Positions 45,733 to 54,698 of a stretch of 64,000 nt of DNA are shown in pieces (within the stretch, counting starts at the first letter, position 1; the number at the start of each line of letters is the position of its first letter). This stretch comes from Paenibacillus borealis (GTDB taxonomy: Bacteria; Bacillota; Bacilli; Paenibacillales; Paenibacillaceae), in the NCBI RefSeq assembly GCF_000758665.1, contig NZ_CP009285.1:7750001-7814000 (forward strand), written 5' to 3'. The notes under the pieces were generated by a model. The model did not search any database. It had not been told where the DNA came from and saw only the letters and a program-made list of their open reading frames with translations. A program made the translations under genes and the position numbers.

Positions 45733-46599
45733 TTACGACTTGCCCGGCTTCCGGTTAACCAGTGTTACGCTCAGCAGGATGATAACCAGCCCGGCAAGGG
45801 TATTCGCATAGACCGGCTCATGCAGGAAGATCACTCCCCATAACAGACCGAATACCGGCACGAGAAACGTGACGCTGACGGTCTTGACCGGGCCGACGCT
45901 GGCGATCAGCCGGAAATACAGCAGATAAGCCACCGAGGTACAGATCAGCGACAAACCGAGTACGGAATATACAGCGGCGGCAGACGGCAGATGATCCGGG
46001 GCAAAAATAACCGCCAGCGGCAGCAGCACCACGCTTGCCCCCAGCTGTTGTCCGGCAGCAAGCGCTAGCGGTGTGAGGCCGGAGCCTACACGTGAAGCGT
46101 ACAATCCTCCGAATGCATAGGACAATGCGGCGCAGAGAGAGAAACCTGCAGACAAGAGTACTGTACTTGTGAGCGGCACCGGACTCCAGCCGACCAGAAC
46201 AGCTACGCCGACTAAACCAAGGACCAGTCCGGCCGACTTGGCCAGGCCCGGCTTCTCCTGCCGGGTTCCCCAGACGGCAAGGGCCGCAAACATCGGAGTC
46301 GTGGTATTAAGGATTGCCGCCAGCGAAGCACTCAGATGCAGCTCAGCCATGCAGATCAGGGTGAACGGAAGCGCGGCATTAATGGCACCGAGCAGCAGGA
46401 ACTGCTTCCAGTGCTTCAGGATGCCCAGCTTGCGCCGGGTCACAAACGCATAGAGCAGCAAGGCCGCTCCGGCAAGCGTAACACGCAGCTCGGTCGTGAA
46501 GACCGGTCCGAGCTCCGGAGAAGCGATCCGCATGAACAGGAAGGAGGCTCCCCAGGCGAAGGCAAGCAGCAGCAGTACCGAGAAATCCTTGCGGCTCAT
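45733..46599 (-). CDS. EamA (DMT superfamily) transporter
   Basis: 288 residues with about ten short helices, made of two EamA repeats (start FSVLLLLAFAWGASFLFMRIA, second repeat ALSYAFGGLYASRVG). Likely an exporter of metabolites or amino acids, direction and substrate unknown. Its ATG overlaps the stop of the upstream MFS gene as ATGA, so the two are in one operon. A hydrophobic C-terminus ends in a basic tail (NRKPGKS). Confidence 0.9.
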   Translation of the reverse strand: MSRKDFSVLLLLAFAWGASFLFMRIASPELGPVFTTELRVTLAGAALLLYAFVTRRKLGILKHWKQFLLLGAINAALPFTLICMAELHLSASLAAILNTTTPMFAALAVWGTRQEKPGLAKSAGLVLGLVGVAVLVGWSPVPLTSTVLLSAGFSLCAALSYAFGGLYASRVGSGLTPLALAAGQQLGASVVLLPLAVIFAPDHLPSAAAVYSVLGLSLICTSVAYLLYFRLIASVGPVKTVSVTFLVPVFGLLWGVIFLHEPVYANTLAGLVIILLSVTLVNRKPGKS

Positions 46600-47825
46600 G
46601 GCTTGTCCGTCCTTCTGCAGAGCAGCGCATACGATAGAATGGACAGGGCGCCTGCTCCCGCAATGACCAGCGCCATCGGCACTGCAGAGCCGCTGCCGCC
46701 AAGTCCAACTAACGGTGCAGCACAGCTGCCCAGCAGCAAGGGGAGCAGACCCAGAAGCGCAGAGGCACTCCCTGCCGTTTCCCCCTGATCCTGCATGGCA
46801 AGCGAGAAGCTGGTTGTGCTCACAAGACCCACACTGGAGACCACAGCGAACAGGCAGACCAGAATCGGCAGCAGTCCGCCTCCGGCAAGGAGGGTAACCA
46901 GCAGCAGGACACCGCCGGATGTACAGAGCAGCAGGCCGCTAATCAGCAGCTTGCGCTCCCCGACTCTTCCCGACAACCGGCCGGCAATCTGCCCGGAGAT
47001 AATAATGCCGAGCCCGTTAACAGCGAAGATCAGGCTGTACATTTGCGGCGATACCCCGTAAATAATCTGCAATACGAAGGAAGAACCGGATATATAAGCG
47101 AACATGGCTGCTGTAACAAAGCCCTGGGAGAGGGCATAGCCCATAAACTTGGCATTGCCGAGCAGGATACGGAAGGTGAGCAGCGTTCCTTTGAGTCCGC
47201 TTTTGATCCGGCGTTCTTTGGGCAATGTCTCCGGCAGACGCAGCAGAATAATGGCCGCAAAAAGCAGTCCGAACACAAACAATACTATAAACACGCCCTG
47301 CCAGGTGGTTACTCTCAGCAGCTGTCCCCCGATGACAGGAGCGAAGATCGGCCCCAGCCCGTTGACGATCATCAGCAACGAGAAGAACTTGGTTAATTCC
47401 GAGCCGCTGTACATATCACGGACCGCCGCCCGGGAGATGACCACACCCACCGATCCGGCCAGCCCCTGGATGAACCGCAGAAATACCAGCAGGCCGATAG
47501 AAGGACTGAACGCACAGAGCAGTGACGATAACGCGTAAATCACCATACCGATAAAGAGCGGAACACGGCGTCCATGCACATCGCTGAGCGGTCCGGCCAC
47601 CAGCTGGCCCGAGGCCAGTCCCAGCAGGAAGAAGGTCAGGCTGAGCTGCACCATGGCCGGGCTGGTAGCGAAATGGGCGCTAAGCGCAGGCAGAGCAGGC
47701 AGATACATATCAATCGACAGAGGGCCAATCGTGGCGATGGCCCCCAGAATGACCGCCAGCTGCAGCCGCTGTTTCTTCGATGGCCCGCCCTCCGCAAGGC
47801 TTGAAATATGGTTTTGCTTAATCAT
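46596..47825 (-). CDS. MFS multidrug exporter, Bcr/CflA family
   Basis: 409 residues, 12 hydrophobic helices. Loop 2-3 motif DVHGRRVPLFIG and the helix-4 stretch VVISRAAVRDMYSGSELTKF are typical of Bcr/CflA drug exporters. The start has only a weak, distant AAAGG site, so the true start is uncertain by some residues. First gene of the two-gene exporter operon with the EamA gene. Confidence 0.9.
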   Translation of the reverse strand: MIKQNHISSLAEGGPSKKQRLQLAVILGAIATIGPLSIDMYLPALPALSAHFATSPAMVQLSLTFFLLGLASGQLVAGPLSDVHGRRVPLFIGMVIYALSSLLCAFSPSIGLLVFLRFIQGLAGSVGVVISRAAVRDMYSGSELTKFFSLLMIVNGLGPIFAPVIGGQLLRVTTWQGVFIVLFVFGLLFAAIILLRLPETLPKERRIKSGLKGTLLTFRILLGNAKFMGYALSQGFVTAAMFAYISGSSFVLQIIYGVSPQMYSLIFAVNGLGIIISGQIAGRLSGRVGERKLLISGLLLCTSGGVLLLVTLLAGGGLLPILVCLFAVVSSVGLVSTTSFSLAMQDQGETAGSASALLGLLPLLLGSCAAPLVGLGGSGSAVPMALVIAGAGALSILSYALLCRRTDKP

Positions 47826-48006
47826 GAATAGTGACGCAACCTTTCTCTTGGCACCCCTTTAAAAGACAGCAAATCTGTTTTGCTCAGGTCCGTTTTTTAT
47901 TCTTCATACTACCTGATCGCAGCCTGAAAGTTCAATGCTTTTATGCATTAACGGGGAATAGAAGAGGGAAGCAAATGTATCGGACCTATACCTTTATATC
48001 GCAAAT

Positions 48007-48067
48007 AACCGCCTGCAGGAACCGGCCAGCCGATCATATCACTGATCAGCAGCTCCTGCAGGCGGTT
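48007..48067. terminator. Long perfect hairpin after mhqD
   Basis: AACCGCCTGCAGGA (48007-48020) and TCCTGCAGGCGGTT (48054-48067), a 14-bp perfect stem with an inner GATCA/TGATC hairpin in the loop. It lies 16 bases past the mhqD stop. No T-run on the minus strand. Confidence 0.6.
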
Positions 48068-48083
48068 GTCTGTATCGTTATAT

Positions 48084-48707
48084 TTATTGTCCGGAAACTG
48101 TGAGACTGGCCAGCCAGTCCCTGGCCGCTTCAGCTTCGGCGGTGCTCAAGCGGTGTCCCTGATTGCCCCAGTGCGAGGTGACTTCGGCTCCCGCGCCGCT
48201 CAGCAGGGATTCCAGCTCACGGGTCTCTTCAGAGCGGATAATCGGATCATTGGTCCCTGCCCCGATAAAGACCGGAACCCCCTGCAGCGACGGAATCGCA
48301 AGGCCCCGCAGCGGAACCATCGGATGCAGCAGGACCGCCGCGCGGAAGAGGCCTCCGTAGTGGAAGAGCAGGCTGCCTGCGATGTTCGCACCGTTGGAGT
48401 AACCCACAGCAACCAGATTGCCTGAATCGAATCCGTACTTCGCTGCAGCCTCATCCAGGAACTGCTTCACCTCGTGAGTGCGGAAGATCAGATCCTCCTC
48501 GTCGAATATTCCTTCAGCCAGCCGCCGGAAGAAGCGCGGCATGCCATTCTCCAGCACATTGCCGCGAATGCCCAGTACCGAAGCGCCGGGAGCCAGCAGC
48601 TCGGCCAGCGGCAGCAGATCATGCTCGTTGCCGCCTGTACCGTGGAATAACACCAGTGTCGGCAGCTTCAAATCGGTACCTTGATGGAATACATGAGTCA
48701 TACTCAT
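48084..48707 (-). CDS. mhqD: Carboxylesterase-like hydrolase MhqD
   Basis: 207 residues, alpha/beta hydrolase fold. The nucleophile Ser lies in VAVGYSNGANIAGS, Asp in GTNDPII and His in GNQGHRLS; the oxyanion stretch is LVLFHGTGGNEHDLL. It matches the MhqD/YodD-type hydrolase that accompanies the ring-cleaving dioxygenase in quinone detoxification. The ATG overlaps the mhqO stop as ATGA, so it is coupled. A second ATG two codons on is possible. Confidence 0.9.
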   Translation of the reverse strand: MSMTHVFHQGTDLKLPTLVLFHGTGGNEHDLLPLAELLAPGASVLGIRGNVLENGMPRFFRRLAEGIFDEEDLIFRTHEVKQFLDEAAAKYGFDSGNLVAVGYSNGANIAGSLLFHYGGLFRAAVLLHPMVPLRGLAIPSLQGVPVFIGAGTNDPIIRSEETRELESLLSGAGAEVTSHWGNQGHRLSTAEAEAARDWLASLTVSGQ

Positions 48708-49654
48708 TTCTGCGTCACCCCGATTTCGCGGATTTCAAACGGGCTTAGGTTCTGTTCTATCACCGCACGCTGCGGCTCGAACCATGCCGGAAGCATCAGC
48801 TTCTGGCCCAGTGCATCCGGTGCTTCGTCACGGGCGAAGCCGGGAGGATCGGTCGCAATCTCGAACAGGATTCCGCCTTCCTCACGGAAGTAGATGGCAT
48901 TGAAGTACTGGCGGTCCTGCACCGGAGTCGGCTGGTAGCCGTGGCTCTGTACGCGGCGGCCCCATTCCAGCTGCTCGGCATCATCTTTGGCGCGCCAGGC
49001 GATGTGATGGACGGTACCTGTGCCGCCAGCCCCCTGGGGAACCGGAGTAGCCTTCAGATCGATGATATTCCCGATATCACCGGCAGCTCTGTACCGGATG
49101 TAGCCGTCACCTTCAGCAATCCGCTCCATTCCCAGCGTACGGGAGAGGGTATCTGCTGTTTTGTCCGGTGCAGTGCTGTATAGGACAGCCCCTCCGAAGC
49201 CTTTGATCGCATGCTCTACGGGTACTCCGGCGAAGGACCAGGTGCTCAAGGCACCCTCTTCACGTTCCACCAGCTCAATCCGCAAACCGTCGAAGTCCGC
49301 GAAGGAGAGATAAGACTCGCCAATCCGGCTTGCCTTGGTAACCGGAATCTGATAAGCGGCCAGCCGCTGCTCCCAGAACCCGATGGAGCCTGCCGGCACA
49401 GCATAAGTGGTTACGCCCACCTGACCGCCGCCGATTCTTCCCTTGCGTCCGGTTGACCAAGGGAAGAAGGTAATAATGGTACCCGGCGCACCCTGCTCAT
49501 TGCCGAAGTAGAGGTGGTAAACCTCAGGCGCGTCGAAGTTGATGGTTTTTTTGACAAGGCGCAGTCCAAGAATTCCGGCATAGAAATCAGCGTTACGCTG
49601 GGCGTCTCCTACAAAAGCGGTGATATGATGAATTCCTGCAGTTTGCATAGTCAT
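48704..49654 (-). CDS. mhqO: Ring-cleaving dioxygenase MhqO (VOC fold)
   Basis: 316 residues with two VOC (glyoxalase/extradiol-type) modules: the first begins GIHHITAFVGDAQRNADFYAGILGLRLVKKT, the second HAIKGFGGAVLYST. Metal ligands include the His of the first GIHHIT and TVHHIAWRA, and Glu in GGILFEIATDPPGF. It cleaves hydroquinone or catechol-type rings in the quinone-stress response. AGGAGG is 8 bases before the ATG. It follows mhqP by 93 bases. Confidence 0.93.
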   Translation of the reverse strand: MTMQTAGIHHITAFVGDAQRNADFYAGILGLRLVKKTINFDAPEVYHLYFGNEQGAPGTIITFFPWSTGRKGRIGGGQVGVTTYAVPAGSIGFWEQRLAAYQIPVTKASRIGESYLSFADFDGLRIELVEREEGALSTWSFAGVPVEHAIKGFGGAVLYSTAPDKTADTLSRTLGMERIAEGDGYIRYRAAGDIGNIIDLKATPVPQGAGGTGTVHHIAWRAKDDAEQLEWGRRVQSHGYQPTPVQDRQYFNAIYFREEGGILFEIATDPPGFARDEAPDALGQKLMLPAWFEPQRAVIEQNLSPFEIREIGVTQK

Positions 49655-49747
49655 AATAATTACCTCCTGAAATTGGGTGTGTTGTACAATCTGTTCTTTC
49701 GTAAAATGAGGATGCTATCTTGACGTCTGCCTGGCGTACCCGCTATT

Positions 49748-50149
49748 TTATTTAAAGAAAAGTGCATCAAGTGAAATCGAACCCGGACCCGCCAGTGCCA
49801 CTCCGACCGCAACCACCAGCACCGTTAATGGAAACTCGATCCCGTTAGCCGTAGACCAGAATCCGTTAGGAGCATGGACTTTGACAATCGCGCCAAGCAT
49901 GGTTGCGGCAATCAGCACAGCAGCCACCGGAGTCAGCAGACCAAGTGTGAACAGCAGGCCTCCGATCAGCTCCATCAGACCTGCCAATACTGCCATCCGT
50001 ACGCCGGGCTTAATGCCGATCGACTCCATCCAGCCGCCTGTACCTTTGGGGCCGTAACCGCCGAACCAGCCGAACAGCTTCTGTGCACCATGCCCGATAA
50101 ACGCTACACCAATTACCAATCTCATCAACAATAAACCTACACTAACCAT
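49748..50149 (-). CDS. mhqP: DoxX family membrane protein MhqP
   Basis: 133 residues with four hydrophobic helices and the DoxX core (RLVIGVAFIGHGAQKLFGWFGGYG, AVLAGLMELIGGLLFTLGLLTPVAA). First gene of the mhqP-mhqO-mhqD operon in this genome. The ATG at 50149 has GGAGAG 8 bases upstream; the GTG at 50158 lies within it. It has a perfect MhqR-type palindrome upstream at 50181. Confidence 0.9.
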   Translation of the reverse strand: MVSVGLLLMRLVIGVAFIGHGAQKLFGWFGGYGPKGTGGWMESIGIKPGVRMAVLAGLMELIGGLLFTLGLLTPVAAVLIAATMLGAIVKVHAPNGFWSTANGIEFPLTVLVVAVGVALAGPGSISLDALFFK

Positions 50150-50180
50150 TTTAAACACTCTCCATTCTCTCGATTTTAAT

Positions 50181-50198
50181 TATCTTAACGTTAAGATA
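50181..50198. promoter_or_regulatory. MhqR-type operator upstream of mhqP
   Basis: TATCTTAACGTTAAGATA is a perfect 18-bp palindrome 32 bases before mhqP. It shares the outer TATCT and AGATA with the MhqR operator I recall from Bacillus subtilis, and overlaps the likely -10 (GATAAT on the minus strand). Probably the repressor site for the operon. Confidence 0.75.
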
Positions 50199-50417
50199 TT
50201 GGCTAAAAAATTTTGGGTCCTGCTGATCTATATATAATTCGCCCGCCATTCGGGGACTTGGCATTTCATTGAATACCAATTCAGTATTACACTGTTAAAT
50301 TTATGGACGGCCTGTGCCTGATCATCAATGCTCATCTTGCTGCTAAAGCTAAGCTAACAGTCAGCTATCGAGATCCAGCCGGCCGTTTCAGAAACCCGCT
50401 GTGCTATTCCCGGTCTT

Positions 50418-50909
50418 CTATACGCCCTTGCCCAGCTTCTTCAGCAGCTGAGTCGCCTGAGCCTTCTCTTCACTGTCCAGTCCGCCCATCAGGCTGTGTA
50501 TGGAACTGACATGACGGGGGAAAATATCATCGAACAGCTCGCGCCCTGATTCCGTAATCTCGGCATAAGTTACACGGCGGTCGTCCTCGCATGGAACGCG
50601 CTTCAGCAATCCGCGCTTCTCCAGCTTATCGATGTTATAAGTGATGCTGCCGCTGGTGACCAGAATCTTCTCGCCAATCTGCTGTAGTGGAATCCGTGTT
50701 CTATGATACAGGACTTCCAGCACCATGAACTCCGCCGATGCCAGCCCGTGGCTCTTCATATCCTTCACCGCCTGATCCATCAAGCTCTTGTAAGCCTTGG
50801 ATAGAACAACGAATAATTTCAGTGATGCCGCCTGCTCCTGATCGATTGTACTGTCAGTTGCTGTGCCTGCTGCGTTTGTTGTGCCTATTGTCTCCTTATT
50901 GCCGCTCAT
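50418..50909 (-). CDS. mhqR: MarR family repressor MhqR
   Basis: 163 residues. A MarR winged helix (HGLASAEFMVLEVLYHRTRIPLQQIGEKILVTSGSITYNIDKLEKRGLLKRVPCEDDRRVTYAEITESG) is preceded by an Asn/Thr/Ala-rich N-terminus. A single cysteine lies in the wing (PCEDDRR). In Bacillus subtilis MhqR represses mhqNOP and mhqED under quinone stress; here mhqP-mhqO-mhqD lie just downstream. The ATG at 50909 has AGGAGGTG upstream. An operator lies upstream of the gene too, so it is likely self-repressed. Confidence 0.92.
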   Translation of the reverse strand: MSGNKETIGTTNAAGTATDSTIDQEQAASLKLFVVLSKAYKSLMDQAVKDMKSHGLASAEFMVLEVLYHRTRIPLQQIGEKILVTSGSITYNIDKLEKRGLLKRVPCEDDRRVTYAEITESGRELFDDIFPRHVSSIHSLMGGLDSEEKAQATQLLKKLGKGV

Positions 50910-50936
50910 TATGTGCACCTCCTATCGTGTTCGCGT

Positions 50937-50970
50937 TTATCTTTAAGTTAATTATCTTTAAGTTAAGATA
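50937..50970. promoter_or_regulatory. MhqR-type operator upstream of mhqR
   Basis: TTATCTTTAAGTTAA is repeated directly at 50937 and 50952, and the second copy runs into AGATAA, giving the imperfect palindrome TATCTTTAAGTTAAGATA (50953-50970). It lies 28-61 bases upstream of mhqR. The rest of the gap to 51280 holds the mqnB promoter and no other gene that I can support. Confidence 0.65.
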
Positions 50971-51196
50971 AATATACAGCATGCTGATTTTATTGTCAAC
51001 TGATTAGGGGAAGATTTTTTAAATACCAGATTGTATATGGTGACTATATAGGAAGTTGTGTGAAAATAACACCAGGCCTGGGCTTAGGATGATTTAATTA
51101 CAGTTCGACTAAACATCTGTTTCAGAAATTCCTTCAAATCAATCTAGATACAGCTTGAGTTCGCTTAATAAAGACAGGTTACAGCAAGGACTCGGT

Positions 51197-51225
51197 TTGA
51201 CCTCACTCCCAAAACGGCGTATCCT
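51197..51225 (+). promoter_or_regulatory. Promoter of mqnB-mqnD
   Basis: -35 TTGACC (51197-51202), 17 bases, -10 TATCCT (51220-51225), 56 bases upstream of the mqnB start. Confidence 0.6.
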
Positions 51226-51280
51226 TTTGGGTGCGAATATAAGGAAGCAGTTCATTACATATAAAGGAGGCAATACTGGG

Positions 51281-52090
51281 ATGGGTTCAACGGAACTACC
51301 AGAATGGGAAGCCCGGGGCCGCGATACAGCGGAAGGGAATTCTGCTGTACTGGGTACAGCAGAGCAGGATTTAGCAGAACACGGTTCAGCCGTGCTGGAT
51401 GGGGCGGTGCGGGACGCGTCCGGTAATGCTGCCCGGCTTATCCCACCGGGTGCTAATGTGCTGATCGTGACCGCTGTCGCGGCCGAGCGGGATGCCGTCC
51501 TGCTCGGCCTGCAGGGCAGCCGCAGGTTCCATGTCATCGCAGCGGGCGCCGGCACCGCTGCGGCTGCGGCGGGAACCGCCGCAGCTCTGGCAGCCGGTTC
51601 CTACGGCTGCGTCATCAGCGCCGGGATCGGCGGCGGCTTCCCCGGCCGGGCGCCCGTAGGCTCGCTGGTCGTCGCCAGCGAGATGCTTGACGCGGCCCTC
51701 GGCGCCGAGACGCCGGTGGGCTTCCGCAGCGCTGCCGAGCTCGGCTTCGGCAGCGTGTCCGTGCTTGCGCCGGGCGGCACGGTCCAGGCCCTTGCGGCCG
51801 CGCTGGCAGCGGCCGGGCTCACGGTAAGCACGGGCACCGTGCTTACCGTGTCGACCGCGACCGGCACCGCCGGGACGGCCGCGGAGCTTGCCGCGCGCCA
51901 TCCGCAGGCGGCGGCGGAAGCGATGGAAGGCCACGGGGTCGCCGTGGCCGCCCAGGCGCTGGGGATCGCGGCGCTGGAGCTGCGCGCGATCTCGAACCCG
52001 GTCGGCCCGCGCGACCGGGCCGCGTGGAAGATCAAAGAAGCCCTGGACGCCCTCACAGCGGCAGCGGCTATTCTACTGGAGGTGCTGTAA
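51281..52090 (+). CDS. mqnB: Futalosine hydrolase MqnB
   Basis: 269 residues, nucleoside-phosphorylase-like fold. VLIVTAVAAERDAVLLGL, VISAGIGGGFPGRAPVGSLVVASEM and the C-terminal VAVAAQALGIAALELRAISNPVGPRDR match futalosine hydrolase, which removes hypoxanthine from futalosine in the menaquinone route. The ATG at 51281 has AAAGGAGG at 51263-51270. About 50 residues precede the usual start of the domain; they are polar and Ala/Glu-rich, unusual for the family. Very GC-rich and Ala-rich. The stop overlaps the mqnD start (TAATG). Confidence 0.9.
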   Translation: MGSTELPEWEARGRDTAEGNSAVLGTAEQDLAEHGSAVLDGAVRDASGNAARLIPPGANVLIVTAVAAERDAVLLGLQGSRRFHVIAAGAGTAAAAAGTAAALAAGSYGCVISAGIGGGFPGRAPVGSLVVASEMLDAALGAETPVGFRSAAELGFGSVSVLAPGGTVQALAAALAAAGLTVSTGTVLTVSTATGTAGTAAELAARHPQAAAEAMEGHGVAVAAQALGIAALELRAISNPVGPRDRAAWKIKEALDALTAAAAILLEVL

Positions 52091-52941
52091 TGACAACCGA
52101 ACTTCATATTGCTTTTTCTCCATGCCCCAATGATACCTTCGTATTTCATGCCTGGGCGCACGGGCTGGTGCCGGATGCTCCCAAGCTGGAGGTGACCTTT
52201 GCGGATATCGATATTACCAACGGGCTGGCTGCAGACGGCACCGGGCCGGAAGTGCTTAAGATTTCCTACGCCGCCCTTCCCTGGGTGCTGGAAAAGTACA
52301 AGCTGCTGCCTTGCGGCGGTGCGCTTGGACGGGGCTGCGGCCCGCTCGTGCTGACGCGCAAAGGCGCAGGCGCCATCAAACATCCGCGCGAGCTGTCCGG
52401 CCGCCGCATAGCCGTGCCGAGCGAGCGCTCCACCGCCTACCTGCTCTTCCGGCTGTGGGCCGCACAGCAGGTACCGGACGGCCCGGCCGAGATCGTCGTC
52501 ATGCCCTTCGATGAGATCATGCCTGCTGTACAGAACGGCTTGATCGATGCCGGACTGGTTATTCATGAAGCACGCTTCACCTACCCTTCCTATAATCTTA
52601 ACCTGCTGACTGATCTCGGCAGTTGGTGGGAAAGCGACACCGGCCTGCCTATTCCGCTCGGTGCAATTATCGCCCGCCGTGACCTGGATCACGAGGCCAT
52701 TACCGGCTGGATCCGCAGTTCTTTGCAATATGCATGGGATCATCCGCTGGTCTGCCAGGAATATGTCCTAAGCCATGCCCAGGAGCTCTCCCCGGAAGTA
52801 GCCAAATCGCATATTGATCTCTACGTCAACGAGTTCACGATGAATCTGGGCGAGGACGGCTACGCGGCAATCTCTGCCCTGCTGACCCGTGCCGCTGCCG
52901 AAGGCCTTGTACCTGCTATTGATCCGGAATTGCTGCGCTAG
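52090..52941 (+). CDS. mqnD: 1,4-dihydroxy-6-naphthoate synthase MqnD
   Basis: 283 residues, periplasmic-binding-protein-like fold used as an enzyme. The start HIAFSPCPNDTFVFHAWAHGLV is diagnostic, with YAALPWVLEKYKLLPCGGALGRGCGPLVL and the conserved IPLGAIIARRDL region. It converts cyclic dehypoxanthine futalosine to 1,4-dihydroxy-6-naphthoate. The ATG shares its A with the mqnB stop, and GGAGGTG lies 7 bases before it. mqnA and mqnC are not in the window. Confidence 0.95.
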   Translation: MTTELHIAFSPCPNDTFVFHAWAHGLVPDAPKLEVTFADIDITNGLAADGTGPEVLKISYAALPWVLEKYKLLPCGGALGRGCGPLVLTRKGAGAIKHPRELSGRRIAVPSERSTAYLLFRLWAAQQVPDGPAEIVVMPFDEIMPAVQNGLIDAGLVIHEARFTYPSYNLNLLTDLGSWWESDTGLPIPLGAIIARRDLDHEAITGWIRSSLQYAWDHPLVCQEYVLSHAQELSPEVAKSHIDLYVNEFTMNLGEDGYAAISALLTRAAAEGLVPAIDPELLR

Positions 52942-52995
52942 CTTGGACTATTTATATTAAAAGAACAAACAAAACTCATATGGAGGCTGATTCCT

Positions 52996-53820
52996 ATGAT
53001 TCCAACAGGCAACAGCAAGGCCAATATTGACCGTTTCCTGGGATACCAGGACGAGTACGACCGTTACCGGCCCGAAGCGCCCCCGCTGGTTATTGAACTG
53101 CTGAGCAATTACCTGGGCCGCCGTCCGGCCGTGGTCGCTGATATAGGCTGCGGCACCGGTCTATCTACCTTCCTGTGGAAGGAAGCCGCCGAATCCGTGA
53201 CCGGGGTGGAACCTAATCCCGATATGCTGAGCAAGGCAAAGGAGAAGCTGAACCGCCTGGAAAATGGCACGGAGGTGCTGTCTTTTGTGCAAGGCTTCTC
53301 CAATCAGCTTCCCTTCGCCTCAGAGAGTGTGGACATCATCACCTGCTCACAGTCATTCCATTGGATGGACCCGGACAGCACACTTCAGGAAATCTCCCGC
53401 TGCCTGCGTCCGGGTGGAGTGTTCGCGGCCTATGACTGCGATTGGCCTCTGGTACTGCACCCTTCTATTGAAGTCCGATACAATGGGCTGATTGCCACTT
53501 CAGACGCCCTGCTTACGGAGCTCCAGCCTGATTCCGATCAGGCCCGCAAATGGGACAAGGAAGGACATCTGGGCCGGATCAAAGCCAGCGGATGCTTCAC
53601 TTACGCGAGAGAAATTGTTTTTCACAACACAGAAGCCTGCGATGCAGAGCGCTATATCGGATTGGCCCTCAGCCAAGGCGGGATACAGACTGTCCTGAAG
53701 CTTAGCCCGGCCTCACTTGAGCAAGAGATTGCTCAGTTCTCGGCAGAGGTTAAGAACTACTTCCGAGGCCGGACATTGCAGGTGCTGATTAGCTACCGGA
53801 TGCGGGTCGGTGTGAAATAG
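52996..53820 (+). CDS. Class I SAM-dependent methyltransferase
   Basis: 274 residues. SAM-binding motif I VADIGCGTGLST, then TGVEPNPDM and the CSQSFHWMDPDSTLQEISRCLRPGGVFAAYD stretch of small-molecule methyltransferases. The substrate is unknown. TGGAGG lies about 10 bases before the ATG. It follows mqnD by 54 bases in the same direction, so it may share the transcript, but the distance is open to either reading. Confidence 0.88.
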   Translation: MIPTGNSKANIDRFLGYQDEYDRYRPEAPPLVIELLSNYLGRRPAVVADIGCGTGLSTFLWKEAAESVTGVEPNPDMLSKAKEKLNRLENGTEVLSFVQGFSNQLPFASESVDIITCSQSFHWMDPDSTLQEISRCLRPGGVFAAYDCDWPLVLHPSIEVRYNGLIATSDALLTELQPDSDQARKWDKEGHLGRIKASGCFTYAREIVFHNTEACDAERYIGLALSQGGIQTVLKLSPASLEQEIAQFSAEVKNYFRGRTLQVLISYRMRVGVK

Positions 53821-53888
53821 GAGCTTTATCTTCTGCATTCTGGTCATACTCAAGCTTTTAACCTATACTTAATAACAGCGAGACGAAG

Positions 53889-53932
53889 AACGTCCCGGTT
53901 GCCCCCATTGGGGAAGCCGGGGCGTTTTCTAT
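53889..53932 (+). terminator. Terminator after the methyltransferase gene
   Basis: AACGTCCCGG and CCGGGGCGTT enclose a GCCCC/GGGG stem, followed by TTCTATTTTT. Confidence 0.85.
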
Positions 53933-53955
53933 TTTTCCGGGGAGGTTGGAGCGTA

Positions 53956-54629
53956 ATGATATTTGAAGAAGCGCATTTGAAATTTATCAACGGGCATCTG
54001 AGCAGCAGACCTGATGGAGAACGCCGGGCGCGCTTGGAGCGGGGGCTCAGGCATGCCGAGATCCTGTTTCTGAATAAAGTCTGGTGGCCGCTGCGGGGAC
54101 ATTTTGAAGGGCTGCATCCGGAATACGAGGTCATGGACTGGCGGGGAAGATCTTATTACGCAGATTTTGTCTGGCTGCCCGGATACGTAAAGCTGCTTAT
54201 CGAGATCAAAGGGTATTCTTCCCATGTACGCGACATGGACCGTCAAAAATACTGCAATGAGCTAAACCGCGAAACGTTCCTGTATGCCATGGGCTATCAT
54301 GTGATTTCATTCGCGTACGATGATGTTGAGCAGCGTCCTGAGCTTTGTATGACCCTGCTGCGAATGGTGCTGGGCAGATATCAGCCTGCTGATGCACCTG
54401 TATCCCGTGTGCAGCTTATGGAACAGGAGGTACTCCGGCTGCCATTCAACTCGCCCGGCCCATCCGTCCTCAGGATGTTAAGCAGCATTTCACCGTCGAT
54501 TACAGAACTGCGGTCCGTACTCTACACAATCTGGCTGACAAAGGCTGGCTCCTTCCCGTCCCCACCAGCAATCAGGAACGGACCGCAAGGTATGAGCTGA
54601 GGACCGGTGTGCTGGAATACTTTAATTAG
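53956..54629 (+). pseudogene. Frameshifted endonuclease-like gene
   Basis: The frame from the ATG at 53956 encodes a nuclease-like core (YYADFVWLPGYVKLLIEIKGYSSHV, a D-x(n)-E-x-K pattern as in restriction-type endonucleases). From about 54440 it loses sense and runs to a stop at 54600. In the neighbouring frame the sequence resumes sensibly from AIQLARPIRPQDVKQHFTVD, then YRTAVRTLHNLADKGWLLPV, a winged-helix-like tail, to a stop at 54627-54629. One missing base near CGGCTGCC (54437-54444) would restore one protein of about 224 residues. The first part has a GGAGG site. Either a recent loss or a sequencing error. The family is known to me only as a Paenibacillus hypothetical. Confidence 0.7.
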
Positions 54630-54698
54630 CTTGCCAGGTCAACATTCATGGGTAATCTGCAATCTGCAGCGGGGCCTGTGATCAACTGCTGTAACAGT

